Positions 1 to 8,330 of a stretch of 64,000 nucleotides of DNA are shown piece after piece. The stretch comes from Pseudomonas alkylphenolica (GTDB lineage Bacteria; Pseudomonadota; Gammaproteobacteria; Pseudomonadales; Pseudomonadaceae), in NCBI RefSeq assembly GCF_016009175.1, contig NZ_JADUCM010000019.1:34194-98193 (forward strand), given 5' to 3'. The first letter of the stretch is position 1, and each line of letters begins with the position of its first letter. The translations under genes were made by a program, and so were the position numbers. The notes under the pieces are model-generated. The model saw only the letters and a list, made by a program, of their open reading frames with translations, did no database searches and was not told the origin of the DNA.

Positions 1-1563
1 GTGGTGTGCGGCCTGATCGGTGCTGCGCTGTTTTATGGTGACAGCATGATCACCCCGGCGATCTCCGTGCTGTCGGCGGTCGAGGGCATGGAGCTGGCCT
101 TCGAGGGTATTGACCATTGGGTAGTGCCGGTGGCCCTGGTGGTGCTGGTGGGGTTGTTTCTGATTCAGAAACACGGGACCGCACGGATCGGCATTCTCTT
201 CGGGCCAGTGATGGTCACCTGGTTCGTGGTGCTGGGTGCACTGGGCGTGCACGGCATTTCCCAGAGCCCGGAAGTACTCAAAGCGTTCAACCCGGTCTGG
301 GCCGTGCGCTTTTTCATCGTCCACCCGGGCATGGGCGTGGCGATTCTCGGTGCGGTGGTGCTGGCCTTGACCGGCGCCGAAGCGTTGTATGCCGACATGG
401 GCCATTTTGGCCGCAAGCCGATCGCCCGGGCCTGGTTTCTTCTGGTATTGCCTGCGTTGGTGCTGAACTACTTCGGTCAGGGCGCCATGCTCCTGCAAAA
501 CCCCGAAGCTGCGCGCAACCCGTTCTATCTACTGGCGCCGGGCTGGGCCTTGATCCCGTTGGTCGGGCTTTCTACGCTGGCCACGGTGATTGCCTCGCAG
601 GCGGTGATCTCCGGTGCGTTCTCCCTCACACGCCAGGCCATCCAGCTTGGTTACGTGCCGCGCATGCAAATTCAGCACACCTCAAGTGATGAGCAGGGGC
701 AGATCTACATCGGCGCAGTGAACTGGGCGTTGATGGTCGGGGTGATCTTGCTGGTGCTCGGTTTCGAGTCGTCCGGGGCGCTGGCCTCGGCCTATGGCGT
801 GGCGGTGACGGGCACGATGCTGATGACCACCTTCCTGGTGTCCACCGTCATGCTGCTGTTGTGGAAGTGGCCGCCCGTGCTGGCCGTGCCGGTGTTGCTC
901 GGCTTTCTGTTTGTAGACGGCCTGTTCTTTGCCGCCAACGTACCGAAGATTGTGCAGGGCGGGGCCTTTCCGGTGCTCGCGGGGATTGCACTGTTTGTGC
1001 TGATGACCACCTGGAAGCGCGGCAAGCAGATTCTGGTTGAACGCCTGGACGAAGGCAGCTTGCCGTTGCCGCTGTTCATCAGCAGCATTCGTGTGCAGCC
1101 TCCACACCGGGTGGAAGGGACCGCCGTGTTCCTGACCGCGCGTCAGGATGCCGTTCCCCATGCCTTGTTGCACAACATGTTGCATAACCAGGTGCTGCAT
1201 AACCAGGTGGTACTGTTGACGGTGATCAGTGAGGACATGCCCCGTGTGCCGGCACAACAACAGTTTGAAATCGAAGCCTATGGTGAAGGGTTTTATCGTG
1301 TGTTGCTGCACTTTGGCTTCATGGACGAGCCTGATGTACCTGCGGCACTGAAGTTGTGCCACCTGGACGGGGTCGATTTCAGCCCGATGCGCACCACCTT
1401 CTTCCTCAGCCGCGAGACAGTGATTCCTTCGCGGCTGGTAGGCATGTCGCGTTGGCGCGCGGTGCTGTTCGCGTTCCTGTTGAAGAACGCCAACGGCACC
1501 TTGCGGTTCTTCAACCTGCCACTGAATCGGGTGATCGAGCTGGGAACGCAAGTTGAAATATAA
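1..1563 (+). CDS. kup: Potassium uptake protein Kup, C-terminal 520 residues (5' end outside window)
   Basis: Inner-membrane K+/H+ symporter of the KUP/HAK/KT family. The visible part begins in the family's conserved N-terminal region (CGLIGAALFYGDSMITPA, then EGMEL) and runs through about ten hydrophobic segments. A hydrophilic cytoplasmic tail follows from about residue 345 and ends normally. Kup proteins are about 620-635 residues long, so roughly 110 N-terminal residues lie before base 1. The GTG at base 1 is a codon inside the gene and not its start. The gene converges on acvB with only 18 bases between stop codons. Confidence 0.95.
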   Translation: MVCGLIGAALFYGDSMITPAISVLSAVEGMELAFEGIDHWVVPVALVVLVGLFLIQKHGTARIGILFGPVMVTWFVVLGALGVHGISQSPEVLKAFNPVWAVRFFIVHPGMGVAILGAVVLALTGAEALYADMGHFGRKPIARAWFLLVLPALVLNYFGQGAMLLQNPEAARNPFYLLAPGWALIPLVGLSTLATVIASQAVISGAFSLTRQAIQLGYVPRMQIQHTSSDEQGQIYIGAVNWALMVGVILLVLGFESSGALASAYGVAVTGTMLMTTFLVSTVMLLLWKWPPVLAVPVLLGFLFVDGLFFAANVPKIVQGGAFPVLAGIALFVLMTTWKRGKQILVERLDEGSLPLPLFISSIRVQPPHRVEGTAVFLTARQDAVPHALLHNMLHNQVLHNQVVLLTVISEDMPRVPAQQQFEIEAYGEGFYRVLLHFGFMDEPDVPAALKLCHLDGVDFSPMRTTFFLSRETVIPSRLVGMSRWRAVLFAFLLKNANGTLRFFNLPLNRVIELGTQVEI

Positions 1564-1581
1564 GTAGCAGACAGGCGCGCT

Positions 1582-2877
1582 TCAATTCTGCTCGGCAACG
1601 CTGGTCTTGCCCTGGCGACTCTCGATATCGCCGATCAGGCGCTTGGCCAGTGCCGGGTAGTTTTCGTCGAAGTGGTGGCCGCCGGGCAGCTTCAGGCGTT
1701 CACCTACGGCAGTATGGTCGGTGCAGCCGCTCTCGTCGGCTTCTTCCTCGCCATAGATGCATATCACTTTCGCCGCTGGCAGCTTGGCCATTTCCGGCCC
1801 GGTAGGTGCTTCCTTGCCGGCATTGCCCAGCCAGCCTTCGACTTCGATCTCAAAACTGCCACTGCGGGCAAACGCCAGCAGTATCACCGCATCGATGCGT
1901 TTCTGATCTTCCGCCGGAAGGCGGTTGTAGATGGCCGGCAGCACATCGGCACCGAAGGAGTAGCCGGTCAGCACGAAACGCTTGGTGCCCCATTTCTGAC
2001 GGTAGTGCTGCATCAGTTCCGACAGGTCGATGGCGCTCTGTTCGGGCGTTTTGTGCTGCCAGTAGTAGCGCAAGGTGTCGATGCCGACCACTGGATAGCC
2101 CAGCTTGGCCATCTCGCCGGCGACATCGCGGTCGAGGTCGCGCCAGCCGCCATCGCCAGACAGGAACAGGGTTACGGTGTCGGTGGTCTGGCCGGCGGGC
2201 ACTTCCACCACCGGGATGCTCATGGCGTTGCCATCTTCACCTACCAGGGCCTGGGTCAGCTGCGCCTTGAGCACCTGTGGCAGGTGGATGTCGTAGTCGC
2301 TGATGCTGGTTTCGGCATTGGGCTGGTCACGCACGAAGGCTGCGCTGGCATCGTCTGGGTTGTCGTTCCAGGCCACGCTCCAGTGGCCGTGGGCCGCTGA
2401 TTTGGGCAGTGCAGTGTTACAGCCAGGCTGCTCGATATTGAAGTCGACCGAAATGGCCTGGGCCTTATCGTCGTTCTGGTTGGCCAGCCAAGCCCAGGCC
2501 TGGGCCGCGCCCGGGCCGATACCGGCAACCAGCGTGGCCGGGCCCTGCAACTGTTGCAGGGCCTGTTGCACAGACGTTTGCTGCAAGGTGCAGTCGGCGG
2601 GCGGCAGGATCACCTGAACCATTTGCGCCTGGCCGCTTTGGCTCAGGTTCAGCAGTTGCTTGTCGGTGAGGGCCTGATCCTGTGGGACGGCAATGGCAAC
2701 CCTGGCTTTGGCGTGCACACCTGGGGTAACCCGCGTCAGGCTGCTGCCATCGCCGAGGGTCAGGTGTTCAAGGCTCGGCTCGGGCGCCGGGCGGGTCCAG
2801 AGCCAGAAAACCGCTGCGGCGGCCAGCAAGCCCGCGGCCAATATGGCCAGAAGGTACAACCAGTAACGTCGAATCAT
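1582..2877 (-). CDS. acvB: AcvB/VirJ-family serine hydrolase, aminoacyl-phosphatidylglycerol hydrolase
   Basis: 431-residue periplasmic-facing hydrolase with an N-terminal membrane anchor (about residues 7-27). Its C-terminal alpha/beta-hydrolase domain has a GYSFGAD nucleophile elbow (GxSxG), preceded by the LSGDGGW motif typical of VirJ proteins. A His-Ala-containing tail motif, GGHHFDENY, probably supplies the catalytic histidine. Its ATG overlaps the mprF stop (ATGA), so the two are translationally coupled. In P. aeruginosa the equivalent mprF partner hydrolyses alanyl-phosphatidylglycerol, and in Agrobacterium and Rhizobium AcvB cleaves lysyl-PG. The function is inferred from family and context; which amino acid is removed cannot be read from the sequence. 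Confidence 0.88.
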   Translation of the reverse strand: MIRRYWLYLLAILAAGLLAAAAVFWLWTRPAPEPSLEHLTLGDGSSLTRVTPGVHAKARVAIAVPQDQALTDKQLLNLSQSGQAQMVQVILPPADCTLQQTSVQQALQQLQGPATLVAGIGPGAAQAWAWLANQNDDKAQAISVDFNIEQPGCNTALPKSAAHGHWSVAWNDNPDDASAAFVRDQPNAETSISDYDIHLPQVLKAQLTQALVGEDGNAMSIPVVEVPAGQTTDTVTLFLSGDGGWRDLDRDVAGEMAKLGYPVVGIDTLRYYWQHKTPEQSAIDLSELMQHYRQKWGTKRFVLTGYSFGADVLPAIYNRLPAEDQKRIDAVILLAFARSGSFEIEVEGWLGNAGKEAPTGPEMAKLPAAKVICIYGEEEADESGCTDHTAVGERLKLPGGHHFDENYPALAKRLIGDIESRQGKTSVAEQN

Positions 2878-5519
2878 CAGCGTTTCACCAATCCGGTCAG
2901 GCCGCCAGCAATCAGGGCGGCAGTATCGGCCAGTGCCACCAGCGGATCGAGTCCGGCAGGCACGGCCATATAACGAGGTTCCCAGTCAGGCTGGAATTTG
3001 TCCTTGAAGCGGCGCAGTCCCTGAAAGTTGTAGAGCTGTTCACCGCGCTGGAACACCATCGAGCCCAGGCGTTGGGTCAGCGGTGCACCACGGCGAGGTT
3101 GCAGGCCCGAAAGCGGCACCATGCCGAGGCTGAAGCGCGCGTAGTCATGACGCTTATAGTGTTGGATCAGGCCAACCATCATGAATTCCATGGTCAGCTT
3201 CGGCGCCTGCGGGTGTGCGCGCATCAAGTCGAGGCTCGCCAGTTCGCGGCTATGGGTTTCCAGCAGGTTGGCAAACGCCACCGGGCGACCCTCGAAACGG
3301 ATCAGGGCGATACGAAAATGCTGCAGGTATTCGGGGCTGAAGCGGCCCAGGGAAAAGCCTTTCTCGCGCACATTCTTGCCGGTCAACCACGCGTCGGAGA
3401 TGGCTTTGAGCTCTTCAAGGGGCGCTTGTCCCGGTTCGTGTACTTCCAGGCTCAGGCCATCCCGGCTGCCACGGTTCCATGTGTAACGCAGGTCTTTCAT
3501 TTCCTTGCCCTTGGCGTCCAGGTCAAAGCGCTTGAGGTCGACTCGCGCCTCTTCGCCCAGTTTGATCGCGGTCAGGCCGATGTCCATATAAAAAGGCAAG
3601 TTCTCGGCTCGTACCTGGTAGAACACCGGGCGGGCGTGGTGTACGTCGCACAGGTCGCGGAACTGCCAGATCATTTCGGCGCGCTTGTAAGCCGGCCCGA
3701 TGGGGTCGTACAGGGCGACCAGGCTGCGGCCGCGCCGTGCATACATGAGAAAGGCATCGTCGTCGCTGTGAAACAGCAGGGCCTTGTCGCCGGTTAACGC
3801 CAGGCCGCCATCCGGTTGGTCGGAGGCTTGCAGAATGCGGTTGGCACGCTGTAACTCTTCCGCGTTGGGCAGGTGAATGACCGGGCGGGCGGTGCGTAGC
3901 AACCACGTCAGGGAGATCACCACCAGCAGTACCGCGCTGCCCAGAAGAGAGCGCAGGCCTCGGGGGGCATCGGCATCCAGGGTGAATTGCCACCACAGTT
4001 GATGACTGTAGGGCACATCCTGGTAGGCAAACAGCAACAGCCAGATGGAGGCTCCCAATACACAGGCACTTGCGGCCAGATAGACCGGGGAGAAAGGCAG
4101 CTCCAGCAGGCGGCTGGGGCGGTAGAACGAGCGGCGGAACAGGGCCAGCAGGCAGGCGGTCAGCGTCAGGATGCTGGCCTCCTCCCAGTCAAAGCCCTTG
4201 AGCAGCGAGAGCAGGGCGCCTACCAGCAGCAATACCGTGGTCAGCATCCAGGCGGCGGACAGGCGCCGGCGAAGGCCTTGCGCGAGCAGCAGGCACAGTA
4301 CGCCGATCAGGCTTGCGCCGAAATGCGAGGCGTCGATAAGTCGATGGGGAATCAGGAAGCCCAGGTGTTCGAGGCGTTCATCGATCTCCGGGGTGGCACC
4401 GGAAAACAGCAAGACGACACCGGAAAGAAATACCAGCACTGCCAGTACCGGAGCGGCAAGGCCGGATGCTGCCTTGATGGCCTGGCGAGTGAGCAGAAAA
4501 CGCCTGGCTTCGCTGGCCAGCAGTAACGCACAGGCCAGCAACAGCGGCAGCACCACGTAGATCAGGCGGTACAGCACCAGGGCTGCAGCCAGCGGTGCGG
4601 CACCCAGTTGATCGGCGAAGGCCGCCAGCAGAATGGCCTCGAATACCCCGACACCACCCGGCACATGACTCAACACCCCTGCTGCCAGAGCCAGCAGGTA
4701 TACCAGCAGGAATGCACCGAAGGGTGGTGCCTCCGGCAGCAGCAGATACAGCACGGTTGCCGCTGCTGCGACATCCAGGGCAGTGATCAGCAATTGCAGA
4801 AGCGTCAGGCGAGCACCCGGCAGGCGCAGGGTTCTGCGGCCGACGCGCACCAGCAGGTTGTCGGCCTGGGGCTGTTCCGGCAAGCGCCGCCGGTACAGGC
4901 CGTACGCCAGAAGCGCAGTCAGTCCCAGTACAGCCAGAGCGACTCCTGCCAATAACGTTTCGGGAAGATGCAGGGCAGTGGCGGCTGCGGGCAGATTGCT
5001 CAAGGTGGCGAGGGCAGCCAGAGGCGGCAGCGCACAGCCCAGTGACAGGCTGGCGAACAGGGTCATGCGCGCGACTTCGGCGGCGCCGACACCTTGACGT
5101 GCATAGAGCCGATAGCGCACCGAGCCGCCCGAAAGCAGTGACAGGCCGATGGCATTACCAATAGCGAAGGCGCTGAACCCACCCATGACCAATGCCTGTG
5201 GTGGTAACTGGACGCCAGCGTAACGACTGGCCGACCATTCGTACCCGAGCAGAATGACAAAGCCGGCAACGGTTGCCAGCAGCGCCCCGCCCAAGGCTGC
5301 GGGTGGCACGCTGAGTAGCGAGTCGTGCAGGGCATAGATGTCCAGCTCGCTGAGCAGGTGACGGCAGGCGATCAGGGCGATGGTGAACAGCAAAAGGGTT
5401 ACTGCCAGGCCAATGGGCTGGCGATAGCGGCTCAAGCGGTCGAGCCAGCGTAAATGCTGGGCGGCGTTGGGCAGGGCAGTAGTAACAGGTGCTTCGGATT
5501 CAGGCGTCTGGCTGCGCAT
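2877..5519 (-). CDS. mprF: MprF: aminoacyl-phosphatidylglycerol synthase/flippase
   Basis: 880-residue inner-membrane protein with many hydrophobic segments over about the first 540 residues (flippase plus synthase membrane part). A soluble C-terminal DUF2156/GNAT-like domain follows, containing the LLFHSDDDAFLMYARRGRSLVALYDPIGP region that starts the catalytic fold. It transfers an amino acid from aminoacyl-tRNA to phosphatidylglycerol, lowering negative surface charge and affecting cationic-peptide resistance. The start is the ATG at 5519, with GAGGT just upstream; a TTG one codon earlier is less likely. It is followed by acvB with a 1-base overlap. In P. aeruginosa the orthologue uses alanine; lysine is the usual Gram-positive substrate. 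Confidence 0.95.
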   Translation of the reverse strand: MRSQTPESEAPVTTALPNAAQHLRWLDRLSRYRQPIGLAVTLLLFTIALIACRHLLSELDIYALHDSLLSVPPAALGGALLATVAGFVILLGYEWSASRYAGVQLPPQALVMGGFSAFAIGNAIGLSLLSGGSVRYRLYARQGVGAAEVARMTLFASLSLGCALPPLAALATLSNLPAAATALHLPETLLAGVALAVLGLTALLAYGLYRRRLPEQPQADNLLVRVGRRTLRLPGARLTLLQLLITALDVAAAATVLYLLLPEAPPFGAFLLVYLLALAAGVLSHVPGGVGVFEAILLAAFADQLGAAPLAAALVLYRLIYVVLPLLLACALLLASEARRFLLTRQAIKAASGLAAPVLAVLVFLSGVVLLFSGATPEIDERLEHLGFLIPHRLIDASHFGASLIGVLCLLLAQGLRRRLSAAWMLTTVLLLVGALLSLLKGFDWEEASILTLTACLLALFRRSFYRPSRLLELPFSPVYLAASACVLGASIWLLLFAYQDVPYSHQLWWQFTLDADAPRGLRSLLGSAVLLVVISLTWLLRTARPVIHLPNAEELQRANRILQASDQPDGGLALTGDKALLFHSDDDAFLMYARRGRSLVALYDPIGPAYKRAEMIWQFRDLCDVHHARPVFYQVRAENLPFYMDIGLTAIKLGEEARVDLKRFDLDAKGKEMKDLRYTWNRGSRDGLSLEVHEPGQAPLEELKAISDAWLTGKNVREKGFSLGRFSPEYLQHFRIALIRFEGRPVAFANLLETHSRELASLDLMRAHPQAPKLTMEFMMVGLIQHYKRHDYARFSLGMVPLSGLQPRRGAPLTQRLGSMVFQRGEQLYNFQGLRRFKDKFQPDWEPRYMAVPAGLDPLVALADTAALIAGGLTGLVKR

Positions 5520-5695
5520 CAAATACCTCGCGGATGGTGCACGCCAGGAGGAACGTATCCAGCCAAGGTACCAATCCCTATGGAAAGTAGTAGCGGCTAT
5601 GATCGGGCCGCTGCCTGCCTAGAGGATAGTTAAAGATAATTTATTTTGCCGGCAGGCCGGAGGGGAAAGCGGGGAGAGGGTTGAATCGCAGATGC

Positions 5696-5727
5696 AAAAA
5701 AGGCCACTTTTTTCAAAGTGGCCTTTT
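5696..5727 (-). terminator. Intrinsic terminator of the first initiator tRNA gene
   Basis: Inverted repeat AGGCCACTTT / AAAGTGGCCT with a 4-base loop. It is followed on the minus strand by a run of T (A-run on plus). It lies 8 bases past the tRNA CCA end. Confidence 0.85.
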
Positions 5728-5735
5728 CTGTTGTA

Positions 5736-5812
<77 letters not shown>

Positions 5813-5825
5813 TCTGATGTGGCGG

Positions 5826-5853
5826 ATTCTACAGCCTTTGACCAGGCTGTCAA
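5826..5853 (-). promoter_or_regulatory. Sigma70-type promoter of tRNA-fMet copy 1
   Basis: On the minus strand TTGACA (5848-5853) and TAGAAT (5826-5831) are separated by 16 bases. The -10 hexamer ends 13 bases before the mature tRNA start. Near-consensus. Confidence 0.8.
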
Positions 5854-5903
5854 CCTTAATCGTTGATTTACAATAAATTTCTGCCAGGCCATTTTTTTCA
5901 GGC

Positions 5904-5934
5904 AAAGAAAAAGGCCACTCCGAAGAGTGGCCTT
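5904..5934 (-). terminator. Intrinsic terminator of the second initiator tRNA gene
   Basis: Perfect 10-bp stem AAGGCCACTC / GAGTGGCCTT with a CGAA tetraloop, followed by a T-run on the minus strand. It separates the two tRNA units, so each has its own transcript end. Confidence 0.85.
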
Positions 5935-5943
5935 TCCTTAATC

Positions 5944-6020
<77 letters not shown>

Positions 6021-6033
6021 CCTGTGAGATGAG

Positions 6034-6061
6034 ATTCTACAGTTATGCGCTGGGGTGTCAA
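6034..6061 (-). promoter_or_regulatory. Sigma70-type promoter of tRNA-fMet copy 2
   Basis: On the minus strand TTGACA (6056-6061), 16-base spacer, TAGAAT (6034-6039). The hexamers and spacing are identical to those of copy 1, though the spacer sequences differ. Confidence 0.8.
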
Positions 6062-6243
6062 GCGTTCATTTGAAGAAATCCTTTTTTCTTCAAATGCTTA
6101 GCGCTCTCACTTGGGAACTGAAGGCAGACTGGCCGGGGATCCTGGCTTGTCGGCGTGTATGTTTATCCAGTATTCAAGGTGCCAAGGTGATGCGGGAGTG
6201 AGATACTGCCCACACGATCTTCTACCTTTACCTATAGCTGCCG

Positions 6244-7308
6244 ATGTCCCAGCGCAAAATCATTCATATCGACTGTGACTGTTTCTACGCCGCCATTGAA
6301 ATGCGCGACGACCCGCGCCTGGCTGGGCGACCGCTGGCAGTGGGGGGCTCGGCTGAGCGGCGCGGCGTGATTGCGACCTGCAACTATGAGGCGCGGGCCT
6401 ACGGCGTGCGCTCGGCGATGTCGTCCCGGCACGCGCTTAACCTGTGCCCCGATCTGTTGATCGTAAAGCCACGCATGGATGCTTATAAAGAAGCATCCCG
6501 GGAAATTCACACCATCTTTCGCGACTACACCGAGCTGATCGAGCCGTTGTCGCTGGATGAGGCCTACCTGGATGTCTCGGACAGTTCCTGGTTTGCCGGC
6601 AGTGCGACACGAATTGCGGCCGATATCCGTCGGCGGGTTGCCCAACAACTGCACATCACAGTATCGGCCGGGGTGGCGCCCAACAAGTTTCTGGCCAAAA
6701 TCGCCAGCGACTGGCGCAAACCCAATGGCCTGTTTGTCATCACCCCTGACGAAGTCGAGGCGTTCGTGGCGGCGCTGCCTGTCAGCAAACTGCACGGCGT
6801 GGGTAAAGTGACGGCAGACAAACTGGGACGCCTGGGGATCAGCAGTTGCCTGGACCTGCGCGACTGGAGTCACGTGGCACTGGCGCGTGAATTCGGCAGT
6901 TTCGGTGAGCGGCTGTGGGGGCTGTCGCGCGGTATCGACGATCGGGCGGTGCACAATGACAGTCGTCGGCAGTCGGTCAGCGTGGAAAACACCTACGACA
7001 CGGACCTTCCGGACCTGGCCAGTTGCCTGGCGAAATTGCCTGAACTCATGGAAACCCTGGCCGCGCGCATGGCGCGAATCGACGACAGCTACCGGCCGGG
7101 CAAACCTTTCGTCAAAGTGAAGTTCCATGATTTCACCCAGACCACCCTGGAACAGTCCGGGGCCGGTCGTGACCTGGGCAGCTACCAGTTGCTGCTCAGT
7201 CAGGCGTTCGCCCGCGGAGGAAAGCCGGTAAGGCTGCTGGGCATTGGCGTGCGATTACAGGATTTACGCAGCGGCCATGAGCAACTGGAGTTGTTCGGGC
7301 GCGATTGA
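6244..7308 (+). CDS. dinB: DNA polymerase IV (Y-family translesion polymerase)
   Basis: 354 residues, the usual size for bacterial Pol IV. Catalytic carboxylates are seen in DCDCFYAAIE near the N-terminus and SLDEAYLDV near residue 103. The helix-hairpin-helix (KLHGVGKVTADKLG) and little-finger regions follow in normal order. It extends primers past damaged bases and contributes to induced mutagenesis. No strong Shine-Dalgarno precedes the ATG, and I saw no convincing LexA box in the 220 bases upstream. It is a single-gene unit closed by a hairpin. Confidence 0.97.
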   Translation: MSQRKIIHIDCDCFYAAIEMRDDPRLAGRPLAVGGSAERRGVIATCNYEARAYGVRSAMSSRHALNLCPDLLIVKPRMDAYKEASREIHTIFRDYTELIEPLSLDEAYLDVSDSSWFAGSATRIAADIRRRVAQQLHITVSAGVAPNKFLAKIASDWRKPNGLFVITPDEVEAFVAALPVSKLHGVGKVTADKLGRLGISSCLDLRDWSHVALAREFGSFGERLWGLSRGIDDRAVHNDSRRQSVSVENTYDTDLPDLASCLAKLPELMETLAARMARIDDSYRPGKPFVKVKFHDFTQTTLEQSGAGRDLGSYQLLLSQAFARGGKPVRLLGIGVRLQDLRSGHEQLELFGRD

Positions 7309-7311
7309 ATG

Positions 7312-7339
7312 AAAAAACGCCAGCAAGCTGGCGTTTTTT
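7312..7339. terminator. Bidirectional terminator between dinB and the lipoprotein gene
   Basis: A-run, CGCCAGC / GCTGGCG palindrome, T-run. It serves dinB on plus and the proS-lipoprotein unit on minus. Confidence 0.85.
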
Positions 7340-7357
7340 CAAGGCAGGGCAGGAGAA

Positions 7358-8311
7358 TCAGTGCACGCCAGGGTCAGCGGCCAGGCGGCCGGCATCCTTG
7401 TTCAGTGCCTGGAGAAACTCCTGTTGCAGCTCTGGGTCATTGCGCGTGAGCTCGATCAGGCTCTGCTCCAGTTCGCTGGCTTCCTCTTCCATGCCCAGTT
7501 CGGCCAGGCGCTTGACCCGATGCACCCACTGGCTGACGTCGTCATCCTCGAGGTCATCGAAAATCAGGTCGTGAGCCTCCACCAGCTTGCCGCGCAGGGC
7601 ACTGCTGATGAGCAGGCTGGCGTCACCACGCACGGTGTTGTCTTCGTCGGCCACCTGCAGGTGCAGGGTGCCGATGTGCGTCAGGTTCTGCTCGGAGAAC
7701 GGGCTGTCGAGCAGGTTCAGGTGCAGAACGCCGTTACGGTCAGTGGTCAGCGTGTGGTTGACCTTGCCGGCTTTTACTTCAACCGGACGGTCGCTCCACG
7801 GCAGGCTGGTGTATTCCTGGCGTTTATCTTTCTGCACCTCGGTGATGCCGGCAAGGTTCTGCTGGGATCGGCCATTGGATTGCGCATTCATGAACGGGTT
7901 GAGGCCATCGATGCCGTAGCTGAACCAGTCATGGGTGACGCTTTCGGGCAGATTGCCCAAGGCGAAGATGTTGACCACGTTGGCGCCAACGCCGGCGACC
8001 ACTGCCACCGCACCCAGCGGAATCTCGTAGATTTCCCGCCAGGGCTGGTAGGGCGTGTAGCGGTCGTAGCGACGAGTCACTTCGAATTCGGTTACTTCGA
8101 AGTTCTTTTGCTCTTGAATGCGCACACGCCGCTGGGGCAGCTCGAGTACCTTGGGGTCCCCGACATCGATCTGCAGGCTGTGTTCGAGCAGCTTGCGCTC
8201 GATGCGTTCCTCATGCTCGCTGCGCTGGGACATCTGGTTGGCGCAGCCGCTGAGCAACAGGGCGCCGCACAGTGCGGCGCCCCCTTGGGTTAAGGTACTT
8301 CGCTTGAACAT
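7358..8311 (-). CDS. Conserved hypothetical outer-membrane-type lipoprotein
   Basis: 317 residues starting MFKRST. The signal peptide ends in the lipobox LLSGC, so Cys is at about residue 23. The mature protein begins with a charged helical segment (SEHEERIERKLLEH), has one short Ala/Val/Gly-rich segment (LGAVAVVAGVGANVVNIFALG) and ends in an acidic helical tail. The start is set at the ATG at 8311 because it has an AAGAG site and gives the signal peptide; upstream in-frame codons lie in the proS-lipoprotein gap. It follows proS by 19 bases and probably shares its transcript. The domain function is unknown to me. Confidence 0.8.
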   Translation of the reverse strand: MFKRSTLTQGGAALCGALLLSGCANQMSQRSEHEERIERKLLEHSLQIDVGDPKVLELPQRRVRIQEQKNFEVTEFEVTRRYDRYTPYQPWREIYEIPLGAVAVVAGVGANVVNIFALGNLPESVTHDWFSYGIDGLNPFMNAQSNGRSQQNLAGITEVQKDKRQEYTSLPWSDRPVEVKAGKVNHTLTTDRNGVLHLNLLDSPFSEQNLTHIGTLHLQVADEDNTVRGDASLLISSALRGKLVEAHDLIFDDLEDDDVSQWVHRVKRLAELGMEEEASELEQSLIELTRNDPELQQEFLQALNKDAGRLAADPGVH

Positions 8312-8330
8312 GATTACTCTTGTTTGACTA

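Noticed and set aside
1..3. GTG at base 1 as the kup start
   Set aside because: The sequence there corresponds to the interior of Kup, about 110 residues from its N-terminus.
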